Notes: generated from the letters alone by a model not told the origin. Counted from the first letter of the stretch, positions 8,344 to 19,880 are shown. The stretch: 64,000 nt of DNA from Corynebacterium stercoris (GCF_024160105.1 NZ_JAMFTQ010000003.1:1-64000); one strand, 5' to 3'. Program-made: numbers and translations.

Positions 8344-9927
8344 CTAGTCCAGGTCGATCTGGATGGACTGCGCGCCGATGGATTCGGCGATCGCAGCCTC
8401 GAGATCCTCCGGCACCTCGGACTCGACGCGGAGGATCAGCACCGCGCCGTCGCCCTTGGCGGCCTGGGTGAGCGCAGCGGCCTCGATGTTGATGCCGGCA
8501 TCGCCCAGCTTGCTGCCCACCTTGCCCAGGGCACCCGGGGCATCGGTGTAGCGCAGGAACAGGTTGCGGCCCTGGGCGCGCATGTCCACGCCGCGGCCGT
8601 TGATGCGCACGATCTTCTCCACGCTCTCCAGGCCGGTCAGCGCGCCGACCACCGTGGCAACCTCGCCGGTCGCGCCGACAACCTGCACCTCGAGCGCGCT
8701 GCGGTGCGCGCGGGCCTCGGTCTCGGTGGCCACGGTGTACTCGAGGCCGCGGGACTCGGCGATCTGCGGCGCGTTAACGAAGGTCACCTGCTCCGACACG
8801 ATGCCGGAGAACAGGCCCCGCACAGCGGAGAGGCCGAGGGACTCGACGTTCTCGGTCGACAGCTCGCCGCGGGCGGTGACCTTGAGGGACACCGGCGCCT
8901 CGTCGAGCAGCTTGCCGGCAAGTAGGCCCAGCTTGCGGGCGAGGTCGAGCCAGCCGGCGACCTCTTCGCCCACCTTGCCGCCGGTGACGTTCACTGCGTC
9001 AGCCACGAACTCGCCGGCGAGCGCCTTGAGCACGGAATCGGCGACATCGGTACCCGCGCGGTCCTGCGCCTCGACGGTGGACGCGCCCAGGTGCGGGGTC
9101 ATCACAACCTCCTCGAGGGCGAACAGCGGAGAATCCGTGCACGGTTCGGTCTCGAACACATCGAAGCCGGCGCCGCGGATGCGGCCCTCCTTGATGGCGT
9201 CGGCAAGCGCCTGCTCGTCGACGAGGCCGCCTCGGGCAGCGTTGATGATGATTTGGCCCGGCTTGGACTTGGCCAGCAGGTCCGCGTTGAACATGCCCGC
9301 GGTTTCCTTGGTCTTCGGCAGGTGGATGGTCACGAAATCCGCGCGCGCCATGAGCTCCTCCAGCTCGACGAGCTCAACGCCGAGCTGGGCTGCGCGGGCC
9401 GGGTTCGCGTACGGGTCGTACGCGATGATGGTGGTCTCGAACGCGCTCAGACGCTGCGCGAAGAGCTGGCCGATGTGGCCGAAGCCGACGATGCCGACGG
9501 TCTTGCCGAAAATCTCCACGCCCTTGAACGCGGAGCGCTTCCACTCGCCGCCCCGCAGGGTCTTCTCCGCGGCCGGGATCTGGCGGGCCGTGGAAAGCAG
9601 CAGCGCGATGGCGTGCTCGCAGGCGGAGTGGATGTTGGAGGTCGGGGCGTTCGCAACCATGACGCCGCGCTCGGTGGCGGTGGCGATGTCCACGTTGTCC
9701 AGGCCCACGCCCGCACGGCCAATGATCTTCAGGTTCGGCGCAGCCTCGATGACTTCGCGGTCCACCGTCGTTGCGGAGCGCACGAGAAGCGCATCCGCCT
9801 CAGGCACGGCGGCCAACAGCTCGGCGCGATTCGGGCCGTCGACCCAGCGCACCTCCACCGCGTCTCCGAGGGCTTCAACGGTGGATTGGGCGAGCTTGTC
9901 TGCAATGAGAACGACGGGTTTAGCCAC
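8344..9927 (-). CDS. serA: D-3-phosphoglycerate dehydrogenase
   Basis: First step of serine synthesis from 3-phosphoglycerate, NAD-dependent. The 527-residue protein is the long actinobacterial type: the catalytic/NAD core (IIGRAGVGLDNVDI, VGIVGFGHIGQLFAQR, INAARGGLVDEQAL, DVFETEP, VMTPHLGASTVEAQDRA) is followed by an intervening allosteric-substrate-binding region and a C-terminal ACT domain (LFLRYTDAPGALGKVGSKLG) for feedback control. GTG 9927 starts VAKPVVLIADK and has AGGAG about 12 bases upstream. The frame open to 9972 adds an unrelated N-terminus and is rejected. Confidence 0.95.
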   Translation of the reverse strand: MAKPVVLIADKLAQSTVEALGDAVEVRWVDGPNRAELLAAVPEADALLVRSATTVDREVIEAAPNLKIIGRAGVGLDNVDIATATERGVMVANAPTSNIHSACEHAIALLLSTARQIPAAEKTLRGGEWKRSAFKGVEIFGKTVGIVGFGHIGQLFAQRLSAFETTIIAYDPYANPARAAQLGVELVELEELMARADFVTIHLPKTKETAGMFNADLLAKSKPGQIIINAARGGLVDEQALADAIKEGRIRGAGFDVFETEPCTDSPLFALEEVVMTPHLGASTVEAQDRAGTDVADSVLKALAGEFVADAVNVTGGKVGEEVAGWLDLARKLGLLAGKLLDEAPVSLKVTARGELSTENVESLGLSAVRGLFSGIVSEQVTFVNAPQIAESRGLEYTVATETEARAHRSALEVQVVGATGEVATVVGALTGLESVEKIVRINGRGVDMRAQGRNLFLRYTDAPGALGKVGSKLGDAGINIEAAALTQAAKGDGAVLILRVESEVPEDLEAAIAESIGAQSIQIDLD

Positions 9928-9984
9928 GGGAATTCCATCTCCTGTGAGAGCGGGGTGAATAGTTCCCCGCATACCTTAGTGCGC

Positions 9985-10899
9985 TTACCTCGCCTTGTCG
10001 CTATTGCGCTGCAAATAAATTTCTTCCGCCTGCATAATCCTCGCCGCCAGCTCCTTGTCGGTGCCGAACTGCCCGCCAAGGGCGATGAGTGGCTCGTCGG
10101 AGAGACCCGCCATCGCGAACAGTGCACTTTCCGACGCTCGGGGATCCGCGTCATCCACAATCGTCACCTGTGCGCCGAAGCTGCGCGCGTTCGCGATCGA
10201 GGCGATGGAGCTCTCGGCCGTCGCCACCACCACGGGAGCCATGTCGGCGTCGCGCCGCGACATGATGGGAAATGGCTTCGCCTCCGCGCCAACCATCACC
10301 TTGGGGTCCGCCCACGCTGCGCGCGCCCACGTCGGCTCGTTCGGGTTCAGGCCCGCCACCGCCGCGGCCGCGTCTTGCGGGGAGGCCACCAGGGATTCGT
10401 CGAAACGCACCGACATCATCTCCCCCAGCGCTTCGAGACCGCCTGGATCGCGGTGCACGCGCACGCGGCCGGAGGTGCGCGCGAGGTTGACCTCGCCGAC
10501 CGTGAGCACGGTGTGGGTGCTCAACCGCTCGACTTCGTGGGAGATCTCCTGGTGGCGGGCCGGGTCGTAGACAATCATGGGCGCGTGCGCGGCCACAGCG
10601 ATCGATGCGGCACGCAGCTGCGCGGCAATGGTGTCGTCGGAGACCACGAGTGTCTCGGAGTTGCGGAAGAAGTGGCGCAGGCTGGTAATGCCTTTCGAGT
10701 CGTCGATGACTACCGGGCGCTCGTCGAACCGGGTGTCCACGTGGCGCGACTCATTCACTGCGATGGCCTGGCTCAGCGGGTCCAGGCTCTTCTGCTCTCC
10801 GCCGCACGCTGTAGCGGTCGCCAGAGTCAATGCCCCGGCGACGAGGGCTGTGACAGCGCGGGCAGCTCTGGAACGGGTGGCGTATTTACTGCTCGGCAT
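9985..10899 (-). CDS. Putative lipoprotein related to the CWB2-like protein at 4666-6156
   Basis: 304 residues. A secretion signal (MPSSKYATRSRAARAVTALV, then AGALTLATATAC) ends at Cys32, a weak lipobox. The body resembles the N-terminal part of the leuB-linked lipoprotein: ETLVVSDDTIAAQLRAASIA, APMIVYDPARHQ, VVATAES, and the shared DADPRASES and IALGGQFGTDKELAARI blocks. It lacks that protein's C-terminal domain. The start ATG 10899 overlaps the end of the DUF262 gene by 14 bases; ATG 10911 is possible. The coding overlap suggests one transcript. Function unknown; a cell-envelope location is inferred. Confidence 0.65.
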   Translation of the reverse strand: MPSSKYATRSRAARAVTALVAGALTLATATACGGEQKSLDPLSQAIAVNESRHVDTRFDERPVVIDDSKGITSLRHFFRNSETLVVSDDTIAAQLRAASIAVAAHAPMIVYDPARHQEISHEVERLSTHTVLTVGEVNLARTSGRVRVHRDPGGLEALGEMMSVRFDESLVASPQDAAAAVAGLNPNEPTWARAAWADPKVMVGAEAKPFPIMSRRDADMAPVVVATAESSIASIANARSFGAQVTIVDDADPRASESALFAMAGLSDEPLIALGGQFGTDKELAARIMQAEEIYLQRNSDKAR

Positions 10900-12739
10900 C
10901 GTGCCCGTCATTATGCCCGGCGGTGTCCACGTGATCCGCCATGGTCGGGGCGCCATCGTTCGCGCCGTCGCCGTGCGGCTCGGCTGCAATGCAGTCGAGG
11001 TCGCGGATCACCGGCTTGTCCAGCGCGTACTCCACCATGCCGATCAAGCGGGTGAGGCGATCCTCCAAGAACGCCTCCCAGTCGGAGGCCAGGAGGTGGT
11101 TCGCGTTGATCTCGTGGCCCTCGATGACGGCGTCGAACTCGGCGTCGTCGAGCAGCGACTTGGACTGCAGGCGCGGGAGGTAGCGCTTCGGCGCGTTGTT
11201 CTCGATGACCACCTCGGTGCGGCGGCCCATCGGCGTGCGGTTCAGCACCGAGTTCGCCAGCGCAGAGTCGGCGCCGATGCTCGCGCAGAAGTTCGGCGGG
11301 AAGACAGTATTAAAGGACGGCTGCAATTCCGCGATCGTTTCCCTGTCGAACGCCTTGCCGGTGCGCCAATCCCGCGCGCCGCGAGCCATGAGCAGAGCGA
11401 ACATGCCGCGGTAAATCCCGCTGTCCGCCGTCGCGGAAAGCAGACGGGATGTCGCGAATTCCGCGTCCGCCACGGTGTTAGGCACCTCGTCGGTCTCGCC
11501 CAGCACCCACGGGGTGACCTCGGTGACATCGAGACCAGCGCGAATGGTCGGCGCGTGGGCGCCATAGAGCTCGCCGAACACGCCGGACCAGAACCAGCGG
11601 TTCAGGCGGTCCTGGGCATCCTGATTCTCCAGCGCGCCCGGGTGCTCGGCGAGGCGCGCCAGGATGGTCGCCAGCGGCACGAGCTGGGCCGAGTACGGCA
11701 CCTGCTCCACGGTGAAGATGCTGCGGTCCGCCAGGAACTCGGCTACCTGGACAAATGCGTTCAGCACCTCGTCGGCGTGCGCGCGGTACTCGTCGAGCGA
11801 GATCGCGAGGATGTCGCCGCGGTGGCCCGTCGCGTGGCCGCGGCGGCTGGACACGAGCAGGGCGAGCGCCCGGAGAAACTCGATGCGGCCGATGCGGTCC
11901 AACGCAGGGTACGCACGCAACTGCTTCTCGACGTTCGCCCAGTGCTCCGCGAGCACGAAATCCGGGTCCTGAGAGGCGAACATCGCCGTGAGGAGTTCGA
12001 AGACATCCATCTGCACGCCGGCCGAGTTGGCGTGGGCGAAGATCTGGCCGACGCCGACGCGGGACGTGTCGCGGTCGACGCGGATCACCGGCACGTCGTA
12101 GGCCGGCAGCCAGCGCAGCACCTCGTTCTGGAACTTCTTCACTGCCTCGCGCATCTCGGGGTCCTCCGCCCCCGCCGCCATGTCGATGAGCAAGTCGTTA
12201 CCCTGCTTCCACAGGAGCAGCGAGACGGGAATGACGCCGTGGCGCAGCATGTCCTCGCGGGTGGTGATGCCGCCGTCGATCACCGGGCCGAAGTGGGAGC
12301 GGATCCGACCTTCCTCATCCACCGCGAAGACGGACTCCACAGGCATCGGGTCAGAAGCGACCGCCGCGCGCACGTCGACGAAGAATCGCCGGTTGATCGG
12401 CTCGCCGAGGTAATCCACCGTCGGAATCAAGCCCTCGCCCTTGAATGCGTGGTACAGGGAGGTGAGGCGCTGTTGACCGTCGAGAAGCAGAAGTCCCGGC
12501 TGCGCACCCTGCACGTCGAGCCCTGCAAGCGGGCGCGGACGGAAGCGGACCGGGGAGTTGCGGGTGTCCAGCGCGAGGAACGAACCGACTGGGTAACCGC
12601 GCAGCACCGAAGTAATAAGGGTGCGAATGCGGTCGACATCCCAGATGTACTCGCGCTGGAAGTCGGGCAGCTGCAGCTCGCCGCGCTCTGCCCTGGCGAA
12701 GAGATCGATCAGTGAATAACTCGGCGTGGTAAAGCCCAT
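10886..12739 (-). CDS. DUF262-domain protein (stand-alone, GmrSD-N-like)
   Basis: 617 residues. The N-terminal DUF262 (ParB/sulfiredoxin-like nucleotidase fold) is clear: QLPDFQREYIWDVDRIRTLI at residues 23-42, RGYPVGSFLALD, and the hallmark LLLLDGQQRLTSL near residue 85-97. DUF262 is the NTP-hydrolysing GmrS-like half of type IV restriction enzymes of the GmrSD class. The remaining 400 residues are alpha-helical looking and I see no DUF1524 HNH motif, so a nuclease half is either divergent or absent. A leaderless TACAGT box lies 7 nt before ATG 12739. Cotranscription with the following lipoprotein is likely. A defence role is plausible but unproven. Confidence 0.75.
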   Translation of the reverse strand: MGFTTPSYSLIDLFARAERGELQLPDFQREYIWDVDRIRTLITSVLRGYPVGSFLALDTRNSPVRFRPRPLAGLDVQGAQPGLLLLDGQQRLTSLYHAFKGEGLIPTVDYLGEPINRRFFVDVRAAVASDPMPVESVFAVDEEGRIRSHFGPVIDGGITTREDMLRHGVIPVSLLLWKQGNDLLIDMAAGAEDPEMREAVKKFQNEVLRWLPAYDVPVIRVDRDTSRVGVGQIFAHANSAGVQMDVFELLTAMFASQDPDFVLAEHWANVEKQLRAYPALDRIGRIEFLRALALLVSSRRGHATGHRGDILAISLDEYRAHADEVLNAFVQVAEFLADRSIFTVEQVPYSAQLVPLATILARLAEHPGALENQDAQDRLNRWFWSGVFGELYGAHAPTIRAGLDVTEVTPWVLGETDEVPNTVADAEFATSRLLSATADSGIYRGMFALLMARGARDWRTGKAFDRETIAELQPSFNTVFPPNFCASIGADSALANSVLNRTPMGRRTEVVIENNAPKRYLPRLQSKSLLDDAEFDAVIEGHEINANHLLASDWEAFLEDRLTRLIGMVEYALDKPVIRDLDCIAAEPHGDGANDGAPTMADHVDTAGHNDGHDAEQ

Positions 12740-12746
12740 GCCCCAA

Positions 12747-12752
12747 ACTGTA
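12747..12752 (-). promoter_or_regulatory. Leaderless -10 (TACAGT) of the DUF262 gene
   Basis: Minus-strand TACAGT plus 7 nt (TTGGGGC) leads to ATG 12739. The box lies just beyond the CDF stop codon, so the DUF262 gene need not depend on the CDF transcript. Confidence 0.5.
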
Positions 12753-12754
12753 GA

Positions 12755-13696
12755 TCAGTTCTGGCAAATGCTCTCGTGATGTAGGTGCTCAGGGCGCTCA
12801 AGCTGGATGGTCGAGTGGTCGATGCCGAGGGCGTGGAGGCGCTCCTGCACCGCGTCCAGCAGCGCGCCGGCATCCGTGTCGTCCTCCACCACCACGTGCA
12901 CCGTGGCGAGGACCGAGACGCCGTCGAGCGACCAGAGGTGCAGATCGTGGATGCCGGCCACGCCAGGCACGTCGCGCAGGGCGGGCTCCACCTCATCCGC
13001 CGCAAAACCCGGGGGCACCTGCTCCAGCAGCACCTGCGCGGAGTTGCGCAGCAGCTGCCACGCGCGCGGCAGCACCATCGCCGCAATCACCAGCGAGGCC
13101 ACAACATCCGCCGCGGTGAAATCGGTGAGCATGATGACCACGCCCGCGACGATGACCGCCACCGACCCCAGCAGGTCCACGAGCACGTGGAGGTAGGCAC
13201 CCTCCACGTTGATCGACGTCCCGCGGTGGCGCGACAGCACCCACGCCGACGCGATGTTGGCCACCAGGCCGATCACCGCCACGCCCATCATCGTTCTCGG
13301 CTCCACCGGCTCCGGGAACCGCAGACGCCGCACCGCCTCCACCACAATGACAAGGGCAATACCGATCACTGTCGCCGCGTTCACCAGCGCCGCGAGCACC
13401 TCCACCCGTCGGTAGCCGAAGGTGGCGGTGCCTGATGCTTTCCGACGCCCGGCCAAGACCGCAAGGACAGCAATAATCAGCCCGGCCGCGTCCGAGAGCA
13501 TGTGCATGGCATCCGCGATGAGCGCCATCGAGCCGGAGATCCAGCCGCCGATGATTTCGGCGACGAACACGATCGTCGTAATGGAAAGTGCCGTGACGAG
13601 CGCACGCAGCGGCGCGTCCACCACCCCGTGGTGGTGGTTGTGGCCGTGCGCATGGCCGTGGTGATGGTGGTGGGGCTCGACGTGCGCGGTGCTCAT
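12755..13696 (-). CDS. Cation diffusion facilitator (CzcD/ZitB-type metal exporter)
   Basis: 313 residues. A His-rich N-terminus (HHHHHGHAHGHNHHHG) precedes six membrane segments. The metal site is visible as IADAMHMLSDAAG in TM2 (Asp...His...Asp) and YLHVLVDLLGSV in TM5 (His and Asp). The C-terminal cytoplasmic domain (VPGVAGIHDLHLWSLDG, TVHVVVEDD) has the CDF dimerisation fold. Zn or Cd export by proton antiport is the usual activity. ATG 13696 is 7 nt after a leaderless -10. A 10-bp palindrome between the -10 and -35 suggests metal-responsive control. Confidence 0.88.
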   Translation of the reverse strand: MSTAHVEPHHHHHGHAHGHNHHHGVVDAPLRALVTALSITTIVFVAEIIGGWISGSMALIADAMHMLSDAAGLIIAVLAVLAGRRKASGTATFGYRRVEVLAALVNAATVIGIALVIVVEAVRRLRFPEPVEPRTMMGVAVIGLVANIASAWVLSRHRGTSINVEGAYLHVLVDLLGSVAVIVAGVVIMLTDFTAADVVASLVIAAMVLPRAWQLLRNSAQVLLEQVPPGFAADEVEPALRDVPGVAGIHDLHLWSLDGVSVLATVHVVVEDDTDAGALLDAVQERLHALGIDHSTIQLERPEHLHHESICQN

Positions 13697-13703
13697 ACGA
13701 CCG

Positions 13704-13733
13704 AGTTTAGGAATGCATTCACCTTATTGACAA
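13704..13733 (-). promoter_or_regulatory. Leaderless promoter of the CDF gene with internal palindrome
   Basis: Minus strand: -35 TTGTCA (13733-13728), 18-bp spacer, -10 TAAACT (13709-13704), 7 nt, ATG 13696. The spacer contains the perfect palindrome GAATGCATTC at 13711-13720, a candidate repressor site. Confidence 0.6.
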
Positions 13734-13840
13734 GTTATTGAAAACCAGGGCCGACAGCGGCTTTGCCGACGTGACGTGCAGAAATGCCGGAATAGGTAGC
13801 TAAATCTTCAACTACGACTTGATAGTTGAGGTGAGACTTT

Positions 13841-13849
13841 TGGTACGGT
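13841..13849 (+). promoter_or_regulatory. Extended -10 (TGGTACGGT) of the Thr-rich membrane protein gene
   Basis: A TGn-TANNNT extended -10 about 50 bases before the GTG start. The 5' leader that would follow contains the AAAGGA ribosome site. Confidence 0.4.
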
Positions 13850-13900
13850 GGCGTGTCATTGGCCACAAGGTCTGCAAACTTAGAACGAAAGGACACTCCC

Positions 13901-14383
13901 GTGACCACTCCTAACCCGAACGATCCGAACCGCAACATCGACCCGAACCTCAACTCTGAGGTCGATCCGACCCTGCGCGGCACCGAGTCCACCACCCGCC
14001 GCGTGGAGTCCACCCCGGAGACCACCCACGTCACCACCGAGCGCACCACCACGACCCAGCCGGTCCGCGCAACCTCCGGCTCCACCGCTGTGACCGAGGA
14101 GAACAACGGTGGCGGCGGCTGGTGGAAGTGGCTGCTGGGCGCACTCGTTGCCCTGCTGCTGATCTGGCTGCTGTTCTCCCTCTTCAACGGCAACGACAAC
14201 GCTGCCACCACCACGACCTCCACCACCACCGCGGCTACCGAGGTCGTCGAGGAGACCACCACCGTCGAGAGCGGCACCGTGACCGAGTCCCCGGCTGCCG
14301 ACGCAACCGTCACCGAGACCGAGGTTGTTTCCGAGGTCACCAACACCATCGCTCCGTCCGAGGCTGCACCGGCTACCAGCTAG
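13901..14383 (+). CDS. Thr/Glu-rich single-pass membrane protein
   Basis: 160 residues of unknown function. The N-terminal 70 residues are low-complexity (PNPNDPNRNIDPNLNSEVDP, then many Thr). Residues 74-95 form one membrane segment (WWKWLLGALVALLLIWLLFS) and the 65-residue tail is mostly Thr, Val and Glu. GTG 13901 follows AAAGGA by 7 bases; the open frame from 13853 has no such site. Codon choice is strongly biased to ACC, GCC and CTG, which hints at good expression. It could be a surface or wall-spanning protein; orientation cannot be decided. A strong terminator follows. Confidence 0.7.
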   Translation: MTTPNPNDPNRNIDPNLNSEVDPTLRGTESTTRRVESTPETTHVTTERTTTTQPVRATSGSTAVTEENNGGGGWWKWLLGALVALLLIWLLFSLFNGNDNAATTTTSTTTAATEVVEETTTVESGTVTESPAADATVTETEVVSEVTNTIAPSEAAPATS

Positions 14384-14434
14384 TTGGCCCTGAGCGACCG
14401 AAAGGTCGCCGCAGCGTCTTTACGACGTAGCTTC

Positions 14435-14474
14435 GCGCCCCTCCCCTCGCCCAGTGCGAGCGGGAGGGGCGCTT
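14435..14474 (+). terminator. Intrinsic terminator of the Thr-rich membrane protein gene
   Basis: A 16-bp GC-rich stem (left arm GCGCCCCTCCCCTCGC, one bulge, 5-nt loop) is followed by TTTT. It lies 52 bases past the stop codon. Confidence 0.8.
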
Positions 14475-14596
14475 TTGCGCAAGGTGCGCTGGATTGGTCC
14501 GCCGGCGGAGTCCGTCGGCTCGTAAAAATCCCCCTATTTCCACGAAGGGCCTCACATAAGTCCGCGTCGCGCGATCCCAAGGACGATTTCTACGAC

Positions 14597-14631
14597 AACG
14601 CCCGCCCTCCGAGCTTTCGGGGGCGGGCGTT
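14597..14631. terminator. GC-rich hairpin downstream of ilvC
   Basis: A perfect 11-bp stem, AACGCCCGCCC with GGGCGGGCGTT, 36 bases beyond the convergent ilvC stop. No T-run on either side. Probably the end of the ilv transcript. Apart from this hairpin and the one at 14435, I see nothing between 14384 and 14666. Confidence 0.55.
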
Positions 14632-14666
14632 AGCTGTGCGCTAGGCGCGCGAGATGCGCCAAAAAC

Positions 14667-18225
<3,559 letters not shown>

Positions 18226-18286
18226 GTTACACGTCTCCTCGCGTCACAGATGGTCGAAGCAGGAAATTTCAGATCTCAAAACAAAA

Positions 18287-18319
18287 GCCCCCGAGCGAGC
18301 ACAGATGCTCTCGAGGGCG
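18287..18319 (-). terminator. ilvB leader attenuator terminator
   Basis: Minus strand: 5' arm GCCCTCGAGAGCA, 4-nt loop, 3' arm TGCTCGCTCGGGGGC (one G-T pair and a 2-nt bulge), then TTTTGTTTT at 18286-18278. The competing antiterminator pairs GGCGCTTG (18362-18355, codons 14-16 of the leader) with CAAGCGCC (18323-18316), which takes 3 bases of the terminator 5' arm. Confidence 0.85.
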
Positions 18320-18348
18320 CTTGTTTTAACGGCTTGATGCAGTGACCG

Positions 18349-18402
18349 CTACGGCAAGCGCCGCATCGGAAGTACTACTACAGCAAGTCGCGTGGTGATC
18401 AT
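18349..18402 (-). CDS. ilvB leader peptide (attenuator)
   Basis: A 17-codon frame reads MITTRLAVVVLPMRRLP and then TAG. It holds three consecutive Val codons (GTA), three Leu codons and one Ile codon. It resembles the C. glutamicum ilvB leader peptide in length and in its closing RRLP. The ATG is 7 nt after a -10 (TATGAT), so the transcript probably begins at this codon. A ribosome stalled at codons 8-10 leaves the antiterminator arm free; one reaching the stop covers it. It is too short for ordinary gene callers. Confidence 0.85.
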   Translation of the reverse strand: MITTRLAVVVLPMRRLP

Positions 18403-18409
18403 GCGCTAG

Positions 18410-18438
18410 ATCATACACATCCCCTAGCCCCGTGTAAG
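18410..18438 (-). promoter_or_regulatory. ilvBNC promoter
   Basis: Minus strand: -35 CTTACA (18438-18433), 17-bp spacer, -10 TATGAT (18415-18410), 7 nt to the leader-peptide ATG. The -35 sits in the spacer of the inverted repeat at 18422-18453. Confidence 0.65.
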
Positions 18439-18453
18439 CAACTGGGGCTAGGG
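18422..18453. promoter_or_regulatory. 10-bp inverted repeat between ilvB and mscCG (candidate operator)
   Basis: CCCTAGCCCC (18422-18431) and GGGGCTAGGG (18444-18453) are perfect inverted copies with a 12-nt spacer. It lies upstream of the expected transcription start of ilvB and probably of mscCG as well, so it would act as DNA and not as an RNA hairpin. Its right arm overlaps the likely mscCG -10 (TAGGGT, 18449-18454). Confidence 0.5.
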
Positions 18454-18464
18454 TTTTATGCACT

Positions 18465-19880
18465 ATGCCGTTTGCCTACATCTTCCAGGAAGTCTGGCGC
18501 TGGTTCGCTGACACGGGCATCAACCTCGTGCTGCTCGTCCTCATGGCGCTGCTGGTGCCGCGAGCAGGGCGTTTCACCAAACGCGTCCTCGGGCGCCGGG
18601 TGCGCGAGTCCGCGGACCCCAACGAGGGCAAGAGCCAGCTCGCGGTGGCGGGCGTGGGTGTGTACATCATCCAGCTGATCGCATACTTCCTCATCTTCAT
18701 CTTCATCCTGCAGCAGCTCGGCTTCTCGCTCGCCGGCGCGGCAATCCCTGCCACCGTCGCCTCCGCCGCCATCGGTTTCGGCGCGCAGAGCATCATCGCC
18801 GACTTCCTGGCGGGCTTCTTCATCCTCACCGAGAAGCAGTACGGCGTGGGCGATAACGTCACCTTCAAGGGCAACGGGCTAGACATCAACGGCGATGTCA
18901 TCCAGATCACGATGCGTGCCACCCAGATCCGCACCCTCAACCAGGCGACGGTGACGGTCCCCAACTCCGCCGCGCGCATCTACATCAACCAGTCCAACTA
19001 CTGGGTCAACGCGCTGGTGGTTATGCCCGTGCCCCTCGACGGCTCCGAGTCCGCCGAGCACGCCATCGAACGCGCCGAACGCGCGACGCGCCGCGCCATC
19101 TCGCGTCCCGAGATCCACGAGAAGGTCATCGGCGAGCTGCAGGTCCACCCCGCCGTCGAGGTCAATCCGCCGACCGCGGCCGGCCTGCCGTGGACGGTGG
19201 ACATGCGCTTCATGGTGCGCGTCGAGCCGCTCAGCCAGTGGATGGTTGAGCGCGCCATCCGCATCGCCATCCTCGACGAGTTCTGGGAGGAGTACGGCCG
19301 CCCGCCGGCGCTTTTCCCGCTTGCCGACGCCAGCAAGCAGACCACCCCGCTCCCAGCCGCGCCCGGGATCGATCCGGAGGCGTACCCGCCGACGGAGCGG
19401 ATGGAACCGGTCGTCGCAAAGCCAAAGCCCGCGGACGACCCCGCGGTAGAGACGGAAGGCGTCGCGGACACCGCGGAGGATGCAGAGACCGACGAGCAGG
19501 CACCGAAGACGGTGTTCGACGGGCTGATGCGCGTGAGCACCATGTGGCTGCTGGTCGCGTTCGGCGTGGCGCTGCTCGTGCGCGGGATGACGCTGGACCC
19601 GGACAGCGAATCGGCGAACGCGGGTGTGCTCGCTCCCCCGCCGCGGACAGCGGTGACGACGACTGCGGAGGAAACGAGCGTCGGCACGCGGCCGGCCCCT
19701 GTGCCGGAGAGCGCGACGAGCCCGGAGCCGTCGCCGCAGCCGACGCCGCGCAGCGAGAACACGGCGACGAGCGAGCCGACGCCGACCACGACCGGGGAGA
19801 CCACCACCGCAACAAGCACCGAATCGAAGAATGCGACGCAGAACCTGGACCCAGTTCGCGGACGAGAACGCCTTGACTAG
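18465..19880 (+). CDS. mscCG: MscS-type mechanosensitive channel with C-terminal extension (MscCG/YggB-like)
   Basis: 471 residues. Residues about 1-120 hold three membrane segments. The pore-lining TM3 is [18 protein letters not shown], followed by [20 protein letters not shown], the MscS signature. A beta/alpha cytoplasmic domain follows to about 285. Then comes an acidic/Pro linker, a fourth membrane segment ([18 protein letters not shown], about 350-370) and a Pro/Thr/Glu-rich tail. This extra TM is the mark of corynebacterial MscCG, the glutamate-efflux channel, whose C. glutamicum form is longer (about 533 residues). Position between divergent ilvB and ilvD matches C. glutamicum as I recall. 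Glutamate export here is inferred from family and synteny. Confidence 0.88.
   Translation: MPFAYIFQEVWRWFADTGINLVLLVLMALLVPRAGRFTKRVLGRRVRESADPNEGKSQLAVAGVGVYIIQLIAYFLIFIFILQQLGFSLAGAAIPATVASAAIGFGAQSIIADFLAGFFILTEKQYGVGDNVTFKGNGLDINGDVIQITMRATQIRTLNQATVTVPNSAARIYINQSNYWVNALVVMPVPLDGSESAEHAIERAERATRRAISRPEIHEKVIGELQVHPAVEVNPPTAAGLPWTVDMRFMVRVEPLSQWMVERAIRIAILDEFWEEYGRPPALFPLADASKQTTPLPAAPGIDPEAYPPTERMEPVVAKPKPADDPAVETEGVADTAEDAETDEQAPKTVFDGLMRVSTMWLLVAFGVALLVRGMTLDPDSESANAGVLAPPPRTAVTTTAEETSVGTRPAPVPESATSPEPSPQPTPRSENTATSEPTPTTTGETTTATSTESKNATQNLDPVRGRERLD

Noticed and set aside
18226..18348. A T-box or other riboswitch before ilvB
   Set aside because: No T-box sequence or specifier stem is seen; the leader peptide with Val codons and competing hairpins explains the region.
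18422..18457. Intrinsic terminator on the plus strand before mscCG
   Set aside because: The inverted repeat is followed by TTTT, but no plus-strand gene lies upstream to terminate, and it falls upstream of both promoters' starts; an operator is more likely.
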